Below the pieces are notes generated by a model. It did no database searches. It worked only from the letters and a program-made list of their open reading frames with translations, and was not told the DNA's origin. DNA of 55,073 nucleotides from an uncultured Alphaproteobacteria bacterium. GTDB lineage: Bacteria > Pseudomonadota > Alphaproteobacteria > Rhodobacterales > Rhodobacteraceae. Every line of letters starts with the position of its first letter. The first letter of the stretch is position 1. The stretch covers positions 1 through 55,073 of the forward strand of contig CABZEW010000011.1 in the NCBI GenBank assembly GCA_902524845.1, given 5' to 3'. The position numbers and the translations under genes are program-made. Shown here piece after piece: positions 18,356 through 27,435 of this stretch.

Positions 18356-19568
18356 GTTCAGGGAGCTTCACGCAAAGATTGATAATTAAAAATAATAAAG
18401 AAGCGAATATCGAAAATGTAGCAAAAAATTTAAACTGATGGTCAATCAGATAGCCTAAGTCTATAAAATAACCGCTTAAAACAGGTCCTATAGCGGAGCT
18501 GAAAACCATAATTGTTACTCCAACCGTTCGAACTGATCCCAGATACAGAGACCCAAAGAATTCTGGGAAAAAAGTTCCATAAACGACTATATATGCCCCC
18601 GCACTTATGCCAAATAAGATGAAAATAAGGAGTAATTCCGCGTAACTTGTAGCAATTGACAAGAGCAATAATCCTGAGATAAGAGGAAAAAGAAAAATAG
18701 GCAGAATAATTTTTGTGGAAAAGTTATCCACAAAATATCCGATTAAATATAAAGAAAGAAGAGTTGCGGCTGAGTAGGCTGGGATAAATAATACATATGT
18801 TGAAAGTTCCCAACTTTTTATTTCCACTAAATGAACTTGGTGGAAGAACAGGGTTGTAGTAATCATCGGAGAAGTCATTAGCCCTGGCACTGCTGCCCAA
18901 AAAACCCAACTCTTTAACATCTCGGACCGTTTCCATGATTTTTTCAACATACCTACCTGTTGATTTTCTTTTTGTGGCTTGGTCCCTTTGTTTCGATCTG
19001 TTTCTGCGAGAAGCCTAACCGAGGCCAATATTAATATACTCATTAATATCGATACGTACCAGCTGGTTTGCCAACTAAGAATGCCTAATAAAGCTACAAA
19101 TATAGTGGGCATTATAGCTTCTGCGAGGGTGTAACCAGAGTTTGCAACGGCTACCGCCTTTCCCTTGTTTTTAAAAAACCATTTTCCACAAAAGACCATT
19201 GATATGTGCCCAAGCATTCCTTGGCCAAAAAAACGAAGGCCAAGAATGATCAAAACTAGTCCCCAGGTTGAAGTATTGTTTGCCATCAAAAATATAAAAG
19301 CTATCAATCCTAAAATGACCAAGGTGCTTAGACTTTTAGCTGAGCTTCCATCTGCATAACCACCAACAAAGAGGATTAGAATTGCAGAAGATAAGGTTGC
19401 GCACGAGTAGATAAGGCCCCATTCACCGTGAGTTAACTTGAAAGCAGCCCTTATTTCTCCAGAGTATAATGAAATGAAGAATGTCTGACCAAAAGCAGAG
19501 CAAAACGTAAGAATGAAAACTATATACAGCCAGCGTAAGTTTTTTATATAAAAATCTGTAATGATCAT
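18345..19568 (-). CDS. MFS transporter
   Basis: A 407-residue major facilitator with about 12 membrane helices and a cytoplasmic charged loop in the middle (TDRNKGTKPQKENQQ, about residues 190-210). The YSGEIRAAFKLTHGEWGLIYS block after helix 1 and VGGYADGSSAK in loop 2-3 are typical MFS features. Substrate unknown. Genomic partners (HAD phosphatase, acetoacetyl-CoA synthetase) suggest a small organic acid, but this is only inference. Divergent from the enoyl-CoA hydratase gene, sharing a 77-nt control region. Confidence 0.8.
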   Translation of the reverse strand: MIITDFYIKNLRWLYIVFILTFCSAFGQTFFISLYSGEIRAAFKLTHGEWGLIYSCATLSSAILILFVGGYADGSSAKSLSTLVILGLIAFIFLMANNTSTWGLVLIILGLRFFGQGMLGHISMVFCGKWFFKNKGKAVAVANSGYTLAEAIMPTIFVALLGILSWQTSWYVSILMSILILASVRLLAETDRNKGTKPQKENQQVGMLKKSWKRSEMLKSWVFWAAVPGLMTSPMITTTLFFHQVHLVEIKSWELSTYVLFIPAYSAATLLSLYLIGYFVDNFSTKIILPIFLFPLISGLLLLSIATSYAELLLIFILFGISAGAYIVVYGTFFPEFFGSLYLGSVRTVGVTIMVFSSAIGPVLSGYFIDLGYLIDHQFKFFATFSIFASLLFLIINLCVKLPEHAK

Positions 19569-19571
19569 TAA

Positions 19572-19611
19572 ACTATTCTGTTAAAAGCTCGTATTCTATA
19601 ATCAGAATAGT
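19572..19611. promoter_or_regulatory. Inverted repeat in divergent MFS / enoyl-CoA hydratase promoter
   Basis: The arms ACTATTCTG (19572-19580) and CAGAATAGT (19603-19611) are perfect 9-bp inverted repeats 22 nt apart. They fill most of the 77-nt gap between two divergent genes. They could bind a regulator at both half sites or form a hairpin. Function is inferred from position only. Confidence 0.4.
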
Positions 19612-19645
19612 CGTATACGTTGAAACTATAATAGGAAAGAAGTAA

Positions 19646-20419
19646 ATGTCAGAAATTATAAAAACTGAGGCTATAACGGACCACGTAGTAGAGGTTTTGA
19701 TTAACAGACCTGAAAATTACAATACATTTAATACACAACTGAGGTTGAGACTTGCTGAAAGCTTGCATGAAATTGATCAAAATAAAAATACTAGAATAGT
19801 GATATTGAGAGGAGAGGGTCCCGGTTTTTGCGCTGGCGCAGATCTAAATGATGGGGGGCAAATGCCTCCGTCAAAACAGCTCTTGGATGAATATTTTCCG
19901 ATATTTGAAACAATATCAAAAAGTCAAAAACTTTTCATAGCTGCCGTGCATGGATCAGCAGCTGGAATAGGAACCGCTTTAGCTATGAATTGCGATTTTA
20001 CAGTGATGGCGGCTTCCTCTCGTATTTCAATGGTATTTTCTAATATCGGCTTGGTGCCTGATGGAGGAGCAACCTATCTTCTTCAGAAATCCCTGGGGTA
20101 TAGAAAAGCTTTAGAAGTAATTGTTTCAGGCAGCCACTTATCTGCGGAGGAATGTCTAGGCTATGGATTGACAAACAAAATATTCCAGGATAGCAGCTTT
20201 ATTGATGATGTAAGAAGCTGGGGTAAAGAATTATCACTAAGATCGCCTTTAGCAGCATCGTCAGCAAAGCAAGTGATGCGTGAAGATACCTTCAAAGCTT
20301 TTTGTGATAGGTTCAATCATGAAGCCAGAGAGCAAGATAACCTGATGTTAAGCAACGATTTTAAAGCTGCAGTAGAGTCATTTTTTAAAAAAGAAAAACC
20401 GACTTTTACAGGGACATAG
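19646..20419 (+). CDS. Enoyl-CoA hydratase/isomerase family protein
   Basis: A 257-residue crotonase-fold protein. The oxyanion-hole segments are visible: GPGFCAGADLND (about 56-67) and AAVHGSAAGIGTALA (about 95-110). The glutamate of the second hydratase catalytic position is not obvious: NIGLVPDGGATYLL has D where PaaG-like isomerases also carry D. It therefore resembles PaaG (1,2-epoxyphenylacetyl-CoA isomerase) more than a classical hydratase. A start with GGAAAGAAG upstream is good. It ends 1 nt before the convergent stop of bchO. Confidence 0.83.
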   Translation: MSEIIKTEAITDHVVEVLINRPENYNTFNTQLRLRLAESLHEIDQNKNTRIVILRGEGPGFCAGADLNDGGQMPPSKQLLDEYFPIFETISKSQKLFIAAVHGSAAGIGTALAMNCDFTVMAASSRISMVFSNIGLVPDGGATYLLQKSLGYRKALEVIVSGSHLSAEECLGYGLTNKIFQDSSFIDDVRSWGKELSLRSPLAASSAKQVMREDTFKAFCDRFNHEAREQDNLMLSNDFKAAVESFFKKEKPTFTGT

Positions 20420-20420
20420 C

Positions 20421-21284
20421 CTAAATTTGCTTACAAAAAGAAGTGATCTCTTTTGCAACTTTTGTACTTGAAACTTCATGAATTAAATGGCCTTCACTTT
20501 CAAAAAGCTTTATTTTGGCGTTAAGAGCTTTTTTGTTAGCTCTTACAGATGTTTTATAATTTACTATTCCATCGCGCATGCCTGCTAAGAAAAGAGTTGG
20601 AATATTTATTTTCTGAAGTCTTTTTTCAATGTCGCCAATATTCCAACTAGAAATAAATGCCAGAGTGCCCGTAATATGATCTTCGTCAGTCATGAGTTTC
20701 AAGTAGTAGTCAATATTTTTACTTTTAAGATTACTTCCGGATATTGAAAGGAATCTTCTTAGACTTTTTTCGGCGCTGTTAAAAAGCCTGACCCAATACT
20801 TAGTTAAAGGACTCGCATAAAATACTCTCGCCATAAGTGGAAAAATTGTCCCGGCTGGACCTTCAAATCTCTCGAGAGCACCATTTATTAGTACTATGGA
20901 TGAAAGTGGTCCCTCATAGATATCGGATAAGGATAAAACGATCACTGCACCGATAGAGTGACCTACAAAAACATTCGGCTTAATCTTTAATGACTCAAGA
21001 AGAACAACCAAATCCCTCACAATAATGTCATGTTGAGGTCTTATTCCCTTCTTTATTTTTGAGAATCTATGACCAGGTAGGTCAACCGCTAAGATTCGAA
21101 AATCTTTAAGTTTTGGTATTAAATTGGCCCAAGAATGAGAAGAGGCTCCAGCTCCATGAATAAGGAGTATGATAGGTTTACCTGGTTTTCCGATTAATTG
21201 ATAATGCCAAACAAAATTATCTGTCTCAAGGTATTTACTATATTCATAGTATGGCCAAAAATTGTTTGAAGCGTCAGTATCCAT
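20421..21284 (-). CDS. bchO: Magnesium-chelatase accessory alpha/beta hydrolase BchO
   Basis: A 287-residue alpha/beta-hydrolase-fold protein found next to bchID in purple bacteria. Its exact role in Mg insertion is unproven. Visible are the HGAGASSHSW oxyanion-hole block (residues 44-53), the nucleophile elbow GHSIGA, an acid-containing FLAGMRDGIV, and a C-terminal histidine in FESEGHLIHE. It is the last gene of the leftward crtA-bchI-bchD-bchO unit, 9 nt after bchD. No membrane segment or signal peptide is seen. Confidence 0.88.
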   Translation of the reverse strand: MDTDASNNFWPYYEYSKYLETDNFVWHYQLIGKPGKPIILLIHGAGASSHSWANLIPKLKDFRILAVDLPGHRFSKIKKGIRPQHDIIVRDLVVLLESLKIKPNVFVGHSIGAVIVLSLSDIYEGPLSSIVLINGALERFEGPAGTIFPLMARVFYASPLTKYWVRLFNSAEKSLRRFLSISGSNLKSKNIDYYLKLMTDEDHITGTLAFISSWNIGDIEKRLQKINIPTLFLAGMRDGIVNYKTSVRANKKALNAKIKLFESEGHLIHEVSSTKVAKEITSFCKQI

Positions 21285-21293
21285 TTGTATGCT

Positions 21294-23003
21294 CTATATT
21301 GCTTGCTGAACTGCTTTTGAAATGCTGTTGGAATTGGCCAGGGGCAATTGGAAATAATGGCCCTTTAGCTCTCTCGCGAGTTCATCAGCAATTGGTGTTT
21401 TTCTTCTGGAAGTATCAATAAAGATATTGTTAATGGCGTTGCGTTTTATTAATGACGCTATATAATTTGTATCCTTAATTGCTTTAACGCGATCGCCCTC
21501 TCCATCAAGCGACATGTTTGCCCTACCATCAGATAACAAGATAATAATCGGTTTAATATTTCGGGATCTAGCGGCTTCAGCCATATTAAATGCTTCCAGT
21601 AGACCATTTGCCAACGGTGTTGCGCCACCTCCAGGAAGCGAACTTAATTTTTTCTTAGCTGTCACAAGTGATTTTGTTGGTAATAGTAAAGGCTCAGCTT
21701 TCAATCCACTAAAAGAAATGAGAGCAACATTATCTCGCTTTGCATAAGCGTCGGATAATAATATTTCGATAGCTCCCTTTGCTTCAGCTAATCTTCCAAT
21801 GGCGTTAGAGCCCGAGGCATCGACTAAAAATATTAGGAGTCTTTCTGACTTCTTCTCAAATCTTTTTATCATGATGTCCTGTGGATAAATGATTATTTTT
21901 CTATTTTTTTTTGTAACAGACGAAGATCTTATTTTTTGCCAAGGGATAGCTTTTGTAAGTGTTGCCATCAAATCAATTCTTTTGTCAGAGGAATATTTTC
22001 TATTAACGGAAGGGATAGGGCGGCCAGCAGAGAAATTATTGTTTTTCTCTCCAGATCCAGCTGATTCCCCAAGACTAATAGTTTGAGAATTTTTTGAAAA
22101 AAGACTCTCAATGAGATTGCTTGGGAGAGAGATTTTAAGAGCATCTATGAGCATTTTCTTGTCTTTATTACTTAGTTCTGAGTTTTCTGCTTTACTTTCA
22201 TTATCGTCTCTTAATTGTTCTTGCTCCGGTGCTTTTGCTTTCTCCTTCTGTTGAAATTCAGGAATTTGTTTTGCCTTATGAATCATTGAAAGCGAAATAG
22301 CTAGAGTTATGTCTTCTCTCGAAACACTTTTGTTCCCTTTATAAACACATAATGACTTAGCCACTTTTAAGGTGCTAAAAATTGTATGCATATTAGAAAT
22401 AGAAAACATTTCGGCGGACGCTATTAAGTAATCCAATATTTTTTTATTCACTTGTACAGTCGCTAGATTTCTTCTAGCCTCGGCAATTTTTTTTCTATTA
22501 ATAGAAAGCTTTTTTAAATCTACATATCTTGTGCCACCCAGATTTACAGAAAAAATAATATAGTCAGAAAGATTTGCCCTTGGCATTTCATTAGTTTCAC
22601 TTTCGTCCAGTGCAATAAAGAATTTTTTGTTGTTGTTCTTAATTTTGTCCCTCAAAAATGTGGCTAGACCTTTTTCCATTTTTTCAGTATTGGTCAAAAT
22701 TAAAGCAATGTTGTCGAATGAGAATATATCTTCATTATATTTTGGGCTGCCAAGGGTCAGCGTATCGATCATGTTTATGCTCTCGGTAAAATCGGTTGGA
22801 TTTTGAAATGGATAAATTTTTTTCAATCGTTTTGGTTTTAATAAGGACAAGAGGTTAGATAGAAAAGCCTCTCTTACCGTTGAATAGTTAGCCTTTATAG
22901 ACAACGAACCAAGAGAGGGATCAATACTACTAACAGTTAATATACCCTGAATGAGAGTATTTACATCGAGCTCATGCTCAAGAAAGTCAGTTTTATTTGC
23001 CAT
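21294..23003 (-). CDS. bchD: Magnesium chelatase subunit D
   Basis: A 569-residue subunit of the ATP-driven Mg-chelatase that inserts Mg2+ into protoporphyrin IX with BchI and BchH. The N-terminal AAA+-like domain (about 1-240) is degenerate and lacks a Walker A motif. A charged linker (about 255-285, rich in K and E) links it to the C-terminal von Willebrand A domain with MIDAS motif DASGSN (about residue 400) and LSDGRANMS. The start overlaps the 3' end of bchI by 11 nt. Confidence 0.95.
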   Translation of the reverse strand: MANKTDFLEHELDVNTLIQGILTVSSIDPSLGSLSIKANYSTVREAFLSNLLSLLKPKRLKKIYPFQNPTDFTESINMIDTLTLGSPKYNEDIFSFDNIALILTNTEKMEKGLATFLRDKIKNNNKKFFIALDESETNEMPRANLSDYIIFSVNLGGTRYVDLKKLSINRKKIAEARRNLATVQVNKKILDYLIASAEMFSISNMHTIFSTLKVAKSLCVYKGNKSVSREDITLAISLSMIHKAKQIPEFQQKEKAKAPEQEQLRDDNESKAENSELSNKDKKMLIDALKISLPSNLIESLFSKNSQTISLGESAGSGEKNNNFSAGRPIPSVNRKYSSDKRIDLMATLTKAIPWQKIRSSSVTKKNRKIIIYPQDIMIKRFEKKSERLLIFLVDASGSNAIGRLAEAKGAIEILLSDAYAKRDNVALISFSGLKAEPLLLPTKSLVTAKKKLSSLPGGGATPLANGLLEAFNMAEAARSRNIKPIIILLSDGRANMSLDGEGDRVKAIKDTNYIASLIKRNAINNIFIDTSRRKTPIADELARELKGHYFQLPLANSNSISKAVQQAI

Positions 23004-24006
23004 CTATAAGTTCATTGACTTTTCTTTTCACGCGTATTTCTGAACTTGTATCATCTAATGGATCTCTTCTCAGTCTATGACTAAGAGTGTAAATAGCTAT
23101 CTCTCTAATATTGTCTAAGGTTGGTTTTGTTGACCCATTAAAAGCACAAAGCGCTCTTAAAGCCCTTAAGAGTGTAAGTTCCCCTCTCAGTCCATCAGAG
23201 CCCACCGCGATACAGATTTCAGCACATTTCGTTAAAATACTGTCATCAAGCTTAATATTATCTAAAGTATTTTTTGCGTTAATTATCTTTTTTTGAACTG
23301 CTAAATCTTTGCCTCTCCACTTTCGTAAAAAATTCTGGGGATCTCTCTCAAACTCATCCCTTCTTTTAATCACTTCAATTCTTTGTGACACTTCGGAGGG
23401 AGAGGTCACGTTCACTGAAAAACCAAATCTATCAAGTAGCTGTGGCCTAAGCTCTCCCTCTTCGGGATTGCCAGAACCAATCAAGACAAACTTGGATGAA
23501 TGCCTTATTGATAGTCCATCTCTTTCGACTAAGTTCTCTCCAGATGCGGCAACATCCAAAAGCAAATCAACGATATGATCCTCTAGCAAGTTGACCTCAT
23601 CTATATAAAGCAAGCCACCATTTGCTTTAGCTAGTAAACCTGGTTCGAATACTTTTCTGCCCTCAGTCAAAGCAATCTCTAAATTCAGTGCCCCAACAAC
23701 TCTGTCTTCTGTTGACCCCAAGGGTAGATCTATAACGGGAGTATCTCTTTCTTCATAATCGATAGACTTCTTTTTTTTACACTGGTCACAGAGATTATCT
23801 GAATTTTCACAATTAAAAGAACAAGCAATAGCAAAATTTTTTCTAGGTAATAAACCCGCAAGGGATCTAATAATGGTTGATTTTCCCGTACCCCGGTCGC
23901 CAAAAACTAGAACGCCTCCAATTGATGGATCGATTGCTGTTAAAATTAGAGCAAGTTTCATTTGTTCTTGCCCAACTATTGCTGAGAACGGAAAGTATTT
24001 ATCCAC
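22993..24006 (-). CDS. bchI: Magnesium chelatase ATPase subunit I
   Basis: A 337-residue AAA+ ATPase that powers Mg2+ insertion into protoporphyrin IX. Walker A is FGDRGTGKST (residues 35-44), Walker B GGLLYIDEVNLLED, and sensor 1 VLIGSGNPEEG. A cysteine-rich insert (C-x5-C... and CDQC, about residues 62-76) typical of BchI is present. The start codon is GTG at 24006-24004, overlapping the end of crtA by 8 nt, and it overlaps bchD by 11 nt. Translation of the crtA-bchI-bchD chain is probably coupled. Confidence 0.96.
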   Translation of the reverse strand: MDKYFPFSAIVGQEQMKLALILTAIDPSIGGVLVFGDRGTGKSTIIRSLAGLLPRKNFAIACSFNCENSDNLCDQCKKKKSIDYEERDTPVIDLPLGSTEDRVVGALNLEIALTEGRKVFEPGLLAKANGGLLYIDEVNLLEDHIVDLLLDVAASGENLVERDGLSIRHSSKFVLIGSGNPEEGELRPQLLDRFGFSVNVTSPSEVSQRIEVIKRRDEFERDPQNFLRKWRGKDLAVQKKIINAKNTLDNIKLDDSILTKCAEICIAVGSDGLRGELTLLRALRALCAFNGSTKPTLDNIREIAIYTLSHRLRRDPLDDTSSEIRVKRKVNELIDGK

Positions 24007-24634
24007 TTGCTTCCTTCTTTAAATTTATTTCTGGCCATTGGCCTATTTGTTTGTCTATTGAGAACCTTGCATAAAGTTCCTCTTTAAACCAATTATTTTC
24101 TCTAACAGCTTTGATAGCTTCCTTGTGAGGTCCTTGATCTCTAGCAAATTGATCCATGCTTTCTTGATTTGGCCATATTGAGAATGTGACTTGATGAAAC
24201 CATGGAATTTCTCCTAATCCGATTTTAAATAAAACATTTTTATTAAGCCCAATTCGTTTTGATATATCTGGAACTTTCCTCCAAAACTTTAAAAGAATTT
24301 TTGTTTTTATTGTTGCTCTTGTAAGAGCTACTACAGGAAATGTTTGATTTGTTTCATCAGTTATTTCAAACGGATTTCTTTTATCCCAACTGCCCCAAGA
24401 TCTCGTAGGTTTTAGATATAGCGTCCAGTTTTCTTTAGATCTCTTTTTATATTGTCTATAAATGGATGAGTTGGCTATGTTTTGATCAGCATCTTCTAGA
24501 TTATCCCACACGGCCATAATAGCATAAACAGTAGGATTTAATACAGGAGTAAAGCCTTCTCCAACACCACTCCCGAAAAGCTTATAAAATTGAAGGCCTT
24601 TCATTCTTCTCATGTATAAATGTGAAAAAGCCAT
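23999..24634 (-). CDS. crtA: Spheroidene monooxygenase
   Basis: A 211-residue heme-dependent oxygenase of the CrtA family that, with O2, turns spheroidene into spheroidenone. Conserved family blocks are GLQFYKLFGSGVGEGFTP near the N-terminus, YAIMAVWDN, TLYLKPTRSWGSWD, and the C-terminal FSIWPNQESMDQFA and NNWFKEELYARF. Gene position next to bchI and opposite crtI is the Rhodobacter arrangement. It is first in its operon, with a TTGACA-N17-TATGCT promoter on the minus strand overlapping a PpsR site. Presence of this gene predicts spheroidenone as the main carotenoid under oxygen. Confidence 0.92.
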   Translation of the reverse strand: MAFSHLYMRRMKGLQFYKLFGSGVGEGFTPVLNPTVYAIMAVWDNLEDADQNIANSSIYRQYKKRSKENWTLYLKPTRSWGSWDKRNPFEITDETNQTFPVVALTRATIKTKILLKFWRKVPDISKRIGLNKNVLFKIGLGEIPWFHQVTFSIWPNQESMDQFARDQGPHKEAIKAVRENNWFKEELYARFSIDKQIGQWPEINLKKEASG

Positions 24635-24735
24635 ATGGGAAAAAGCCCACAGTTTTCCAAAAATGGATGGGAACTTAAAAAAAGTTATTGTAATGGTTTT
24701 AATGTGTTTGCTCCAAATTGGCTTATTCAGTTTAA

Positions 24736-24786
24736 AGCATATTTTTTATTAAAAATATTGTCAAAAAAAACTGACACGTTTAAGAT
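24736..24786. promoter_or_regulatory. Divergent crtA/crtI promoters with PpsR site
   Basis: A perfect palindrome TGTCAAAAAAAACTGACA (24759-24776) matches the PpsR/CrtJ consensus TGT-N12-ACA, with the extended TGTCA/TGACA arms. On the minus strand its left arm supplies TTGACA (24759-24764), 17 nt from TATGCT (24736-24741), for crtA. On the plus strand TTGTCA (24758-24763) is 17 nt from TAAGAT (24781-24786), for crtI. One repressor dimer pair would cover both -35 elements. The crtI -10 lies only 5 nt before its ATG, so that transcript would be almost leaderless, or another promoter is used. Confidence 0.75.
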
Positions 24787-24791
24787 CAGGT

Positions 24792-26390
24792 ATGTTAAAA
24801 AAGACAGACGAAACTTATTTTGAAGGAGAGAAAGAATCGGAGAAGCCTACCGCCGTGATTATAGGAGCAGGCTTTGGCGGTTTGTCTGCTGCGATGGTAC
24901 TCTGTGAAAAAGGATACCATGTTAGGGTTTTTGATCGATTGCAAACAGTTGGCGGTCGTGGTTCATCAAAAACTCAAGACGGGCATAGATTTGATCTCGG
25001 TCCAACCATCTTGACTTTACCAAAAAATTTTGAAGAGCTTTGGAAAAGATGTGGGGAAGATCTCAATAAACATATAAAAATAGAAAAATTAAATCCATAC
25101 TACGATTTACGATTTGACGATAACAATGTTGTTTCAATTTCTGGCAACAAATCTGAGTTTGAAGATCAAATTAAAAAGTTTGCGCCAAATGATCTCAAGG
25201 GGTATCGGCAATTCATGCGGTTGTCGGAAAGACAATATAATTTCGCCTTCTCAAAAAAGGGTTCGATGGGGAGAAGTCCCATGCATAGACTATGGGACAC
25301 TTTAAAAGTTCTTCCAAGGTTTGCTCTTCTTAGAGCTGACAGGTCAGTGTATAAGAGCGCTGCGAGTTATGTAACAAACTCAAAGCTTAGGTTTGCGCTC
25401 AGTTTTCATCCACTTTTTGTAGGAGGGAACCCTTTTACCGTTACTTCCATGTGGGGTTTAGTAAATTATCTGGAGCATAAATTTGGTGTCTATTATATCC
25501 ATGGAGGAGCCCAAGCCATGGCGAATAAAATGGCAGAAAAAATAAGATCCTCGGGTGGGCAAATAAAACTTAATACAACAGTTGAAAAAATTTTAACAAA
25601 AGAAAATAGCGCAATTGGAATTCAGCTCGGCTCTGGAGAAAAAATTAGTGCGGATTACATCGTTTCAAATGCGGATCTTCAGAATACATACAATAGTTTG
25701 TTAGGGCATAGAAAGAAGAAGAGGTGGACCAAAAATAAATTGGACTCGAAGAAATGGTCTATGAGTCTGTTCGTTTGGCATTTTGGCACGTCAAAAACGG
25801 GGTCAAAGTGGAAAAACGTTGGGCATCATACAATTCTAGTAGGTCCAAATTATAAGAAAGAGGTAAATGATATTTTTATAAAAGGAACACTGCCTCAGGA
25901 AATGAGTTTATATGTACATAGACCGTCAGTTACTGATAAAACTTGTGCTCCAAAAGGAGATGACACTTTTTATGTTTTAGCTTGTGTTCCAAACTTAAGT
26001 TTTAAGAATGATATCGACTGGCAAAAAATTGAAAAAAGCTATAAGGAAAAAGTTCTCAATGTTTTGGAGAGACGGCTCTTACCCGGGTTAGGGCGATCGA
26101 TAAAAACTGAGTATATTATGACCCCTCTTGATTTTAAAGAAAGATATTTGAGCCATTTTGGAAGTGGATTTTCCTTAGAGCCTCAAATGTTTCAAAGTGC
26201 TTGGTTTAGACCGCATAATAGATCAGAAGAGCTTGACAATCTATTTCTCGTTGGTGCTGGCACACATCCTGGGCCAGGTCTTCCGGGAGTTCTAGCCTCT
26301 GCAGAGATATTGGATGATATCCTTCCAGAAGTGAAAAATTCCGCAGAAGAAAAAGCTTATTCTACTAAAAAGAATATAGTCCAGGTTTAA
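24792..26390 (+). CDS. crtI: Phytoene desaturase
   Basis: A 532-residue FAD enzyme that desaturates phytoene (to neurosporene in the spheroidene pathway) at the membrane. The dinucleotide-binding motif is VIIGAGFGGLSAAMVL (about 19-34), and the C-terminal CrtI signature HPGPGLPGVLASAEI is present. About 15 extra N-terminal residues (KKTDETYFEGEKESEK) precede the FAD motif. ATG 24792 is the only usable start before it. The ribosome-binding site is weak (CAGG). crtB follows 4 nt later. A PpsR site overlaps its presumed promoter. Confidence 0.95.
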   Translation: MLKKTDETYFEGEKESEKPTAVIIGAGFGGLSAAMVLCEKGYHVRVFDRLQTVGGRGSSKTQDGHRFDLGPTILTLPKNFEELWKRCGEDLNKHIKIEKLNPYYDLRFDDNNVVSISGNKSEFEDQIKKFAPNDLKGYRQFMRLSERQYNFAFSKKGSMGRSPMHRLWDTLKVLPRFALLRADRSVYKSAASYVTNSKLRFALSFHPLFVGGNPFTVTSMWGLVNYLEHKFGVYYIHGGAQAMANKMAEKIRSSGGQIKLNTTVEKILTKENSAIGIQLGSGEKISADYIVSNADLQNTYNSLLGHRKKKRWTKNKLDSKKWSMSLFVWHFGTSKTGSKWKNVGHHTILVGPNYKKEVNDIFIKGTLPQEMSLYVHRPSVTDKTCAPKGDDTFYVLACVPNLSFKNDIDWQKIEKSYKEKVLNVLERRLLPGLGRSIKTEYIMTPLDFKERYLSHFGSGFSLEPQMFQSAWFRPHNRSEELDNLFLVGAGTHPGPGLPGVLASAEILDDILPEVKNSAEEKAYSTKKNIVQV

Positions 26391-26394
26391 CTAA

Positions 26395-27423
26395 ATGTAT
26401 AACAAAGATGATCTCGAAACATGTTATGAAATAATCAAAAAAGGCTCGCACTCTTTTTATGCTGCTTCCAGAATTCTGCCAAAGAAAGTGCGCGATTCTG
26501 CAATTGTTTTGTATTCATTTTGCCGAATTGTTGATGATGCGATTGATGACAGCCAGTCTAAAGTGCTATCACTAAAAAAGCTCTTAGTGAGACTTGAGAA
26601 AGTATACTCTGGAAAACCTGAGAACCATGCCTCAGACAGGTGCTTTGCGGAACTTGTAACGTTCTATGAAATGCCAAAAGCGTTACCTATGGCTTTATTA
26701 GAGGGGATGCAGTGGGACACTGAAGAGAAAAAATACAAAACGCTTTCGGAGTTACGCTCTTATTGTGCCCGAGTTGCTTCAACAGTCGGTGTAATGATGT
26801 GCGTCCTAATGAGGGTAAGAGATAAAGATATTTTGGCACGAGCTTGTGATCTTGGTGTAGCTATGCAACTTACTAATATCGTTAGAGATATAGGCGAAGA
26901 TGCAAGAAGCGGTCGCATATATATACCAACAGATTGGATGAAAGAAAAAAAATTAGATATTGAGGATTTTATGAAAAGCCCTAAAACCTCGAAAGAATTA
27001 GGTTTGATAGCAAAACGTTTGTTACAAGAAGCAGGTCGACTATACAAGCGTTCAGAATCAGGTCTTTTCGGTCTACCTACTTCCTGTCAGCCTGGCATAT
27101 ATGCAGCACGCTACATTTATGAAGGTATCGGAGGGCATATAGAAGCTGTTCAGTTTGATAGCATTAATCAAAGGGCAAAAACGTCAAAGTCTGAAAAGAT
27201 AACGTTGCTTGCTTTTTCTTTTTTAAAAACCCTAAGTTCTAAAATCGTGCCGATTTCAGCTGTAGTACATGCCCCGGCTTTAAGTGAAGTAAAGTTTCTT
27301 ATAAACAGCGCGCAGAAAGAAAACCACAGAAATGATTTAGTTCTTTTTTCTGGAAAAAAACTGATGGACGTTTTAATGGAACTTGAAAAAAATGATAAAA
27401 AAAGTATTTTTCTGTCAACTTAA
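26395..27423 (+). CDS. crtB: Phytoene synthase
   Basis: A 342-residue squalene/phytoene-synthase family enzyme joining two geranylgeranyl diphosphates into phytoene. The two aspartate-rich Mg-binding motifs are DDAIDD (about residues 47-52) and DIGEDARSGR (about 165-174), with the conserved RIYIPTDWM after the second. The N-terminal SHSFYAASRILP is the usual substrate-flap region. It is the middle gene of crtI-crtB-tspO. tspO begins 12 nt downstream. Confidence 0.95.
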   Translation: MYNKDDLETCYEIIKKGSHSFYAASRILPKKVRDSAIVLYSFCRIVDDAIDDSQSKVLSLKKLLVRLEKVYSGKPENHASDRCFAELVTFYEMPKALPMALLEGMQWDTEEKKYKTLSELRSYCARVASTVGVMMCVLMRVRDKDILARACDLGVAMQLTNIVRDIGEDARSGRIYIPTDWMKEKKLDIEDFMKSPKTSKELGLIAKRLLQEAGRLYKRSESGLFGLPTSCQPGIYAARYIYEGIGGHIEAVQFDSINQRAKTSKSEKITLLAFSFLKTLSSKIVPISAVVHAPALSEVKFLINSAQKENHRNDLVLFSGKKLMDVLMELEKNDKKSIFLST

Positions 27424-27435
27424 GGAAATGGGATC

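Noticed and set aside
24635-24823. 62-codon frame between crtA and crtI
   Set aside because: It runs through the divergent promoter and into crtI; the regulatory palindrome explains the region better.
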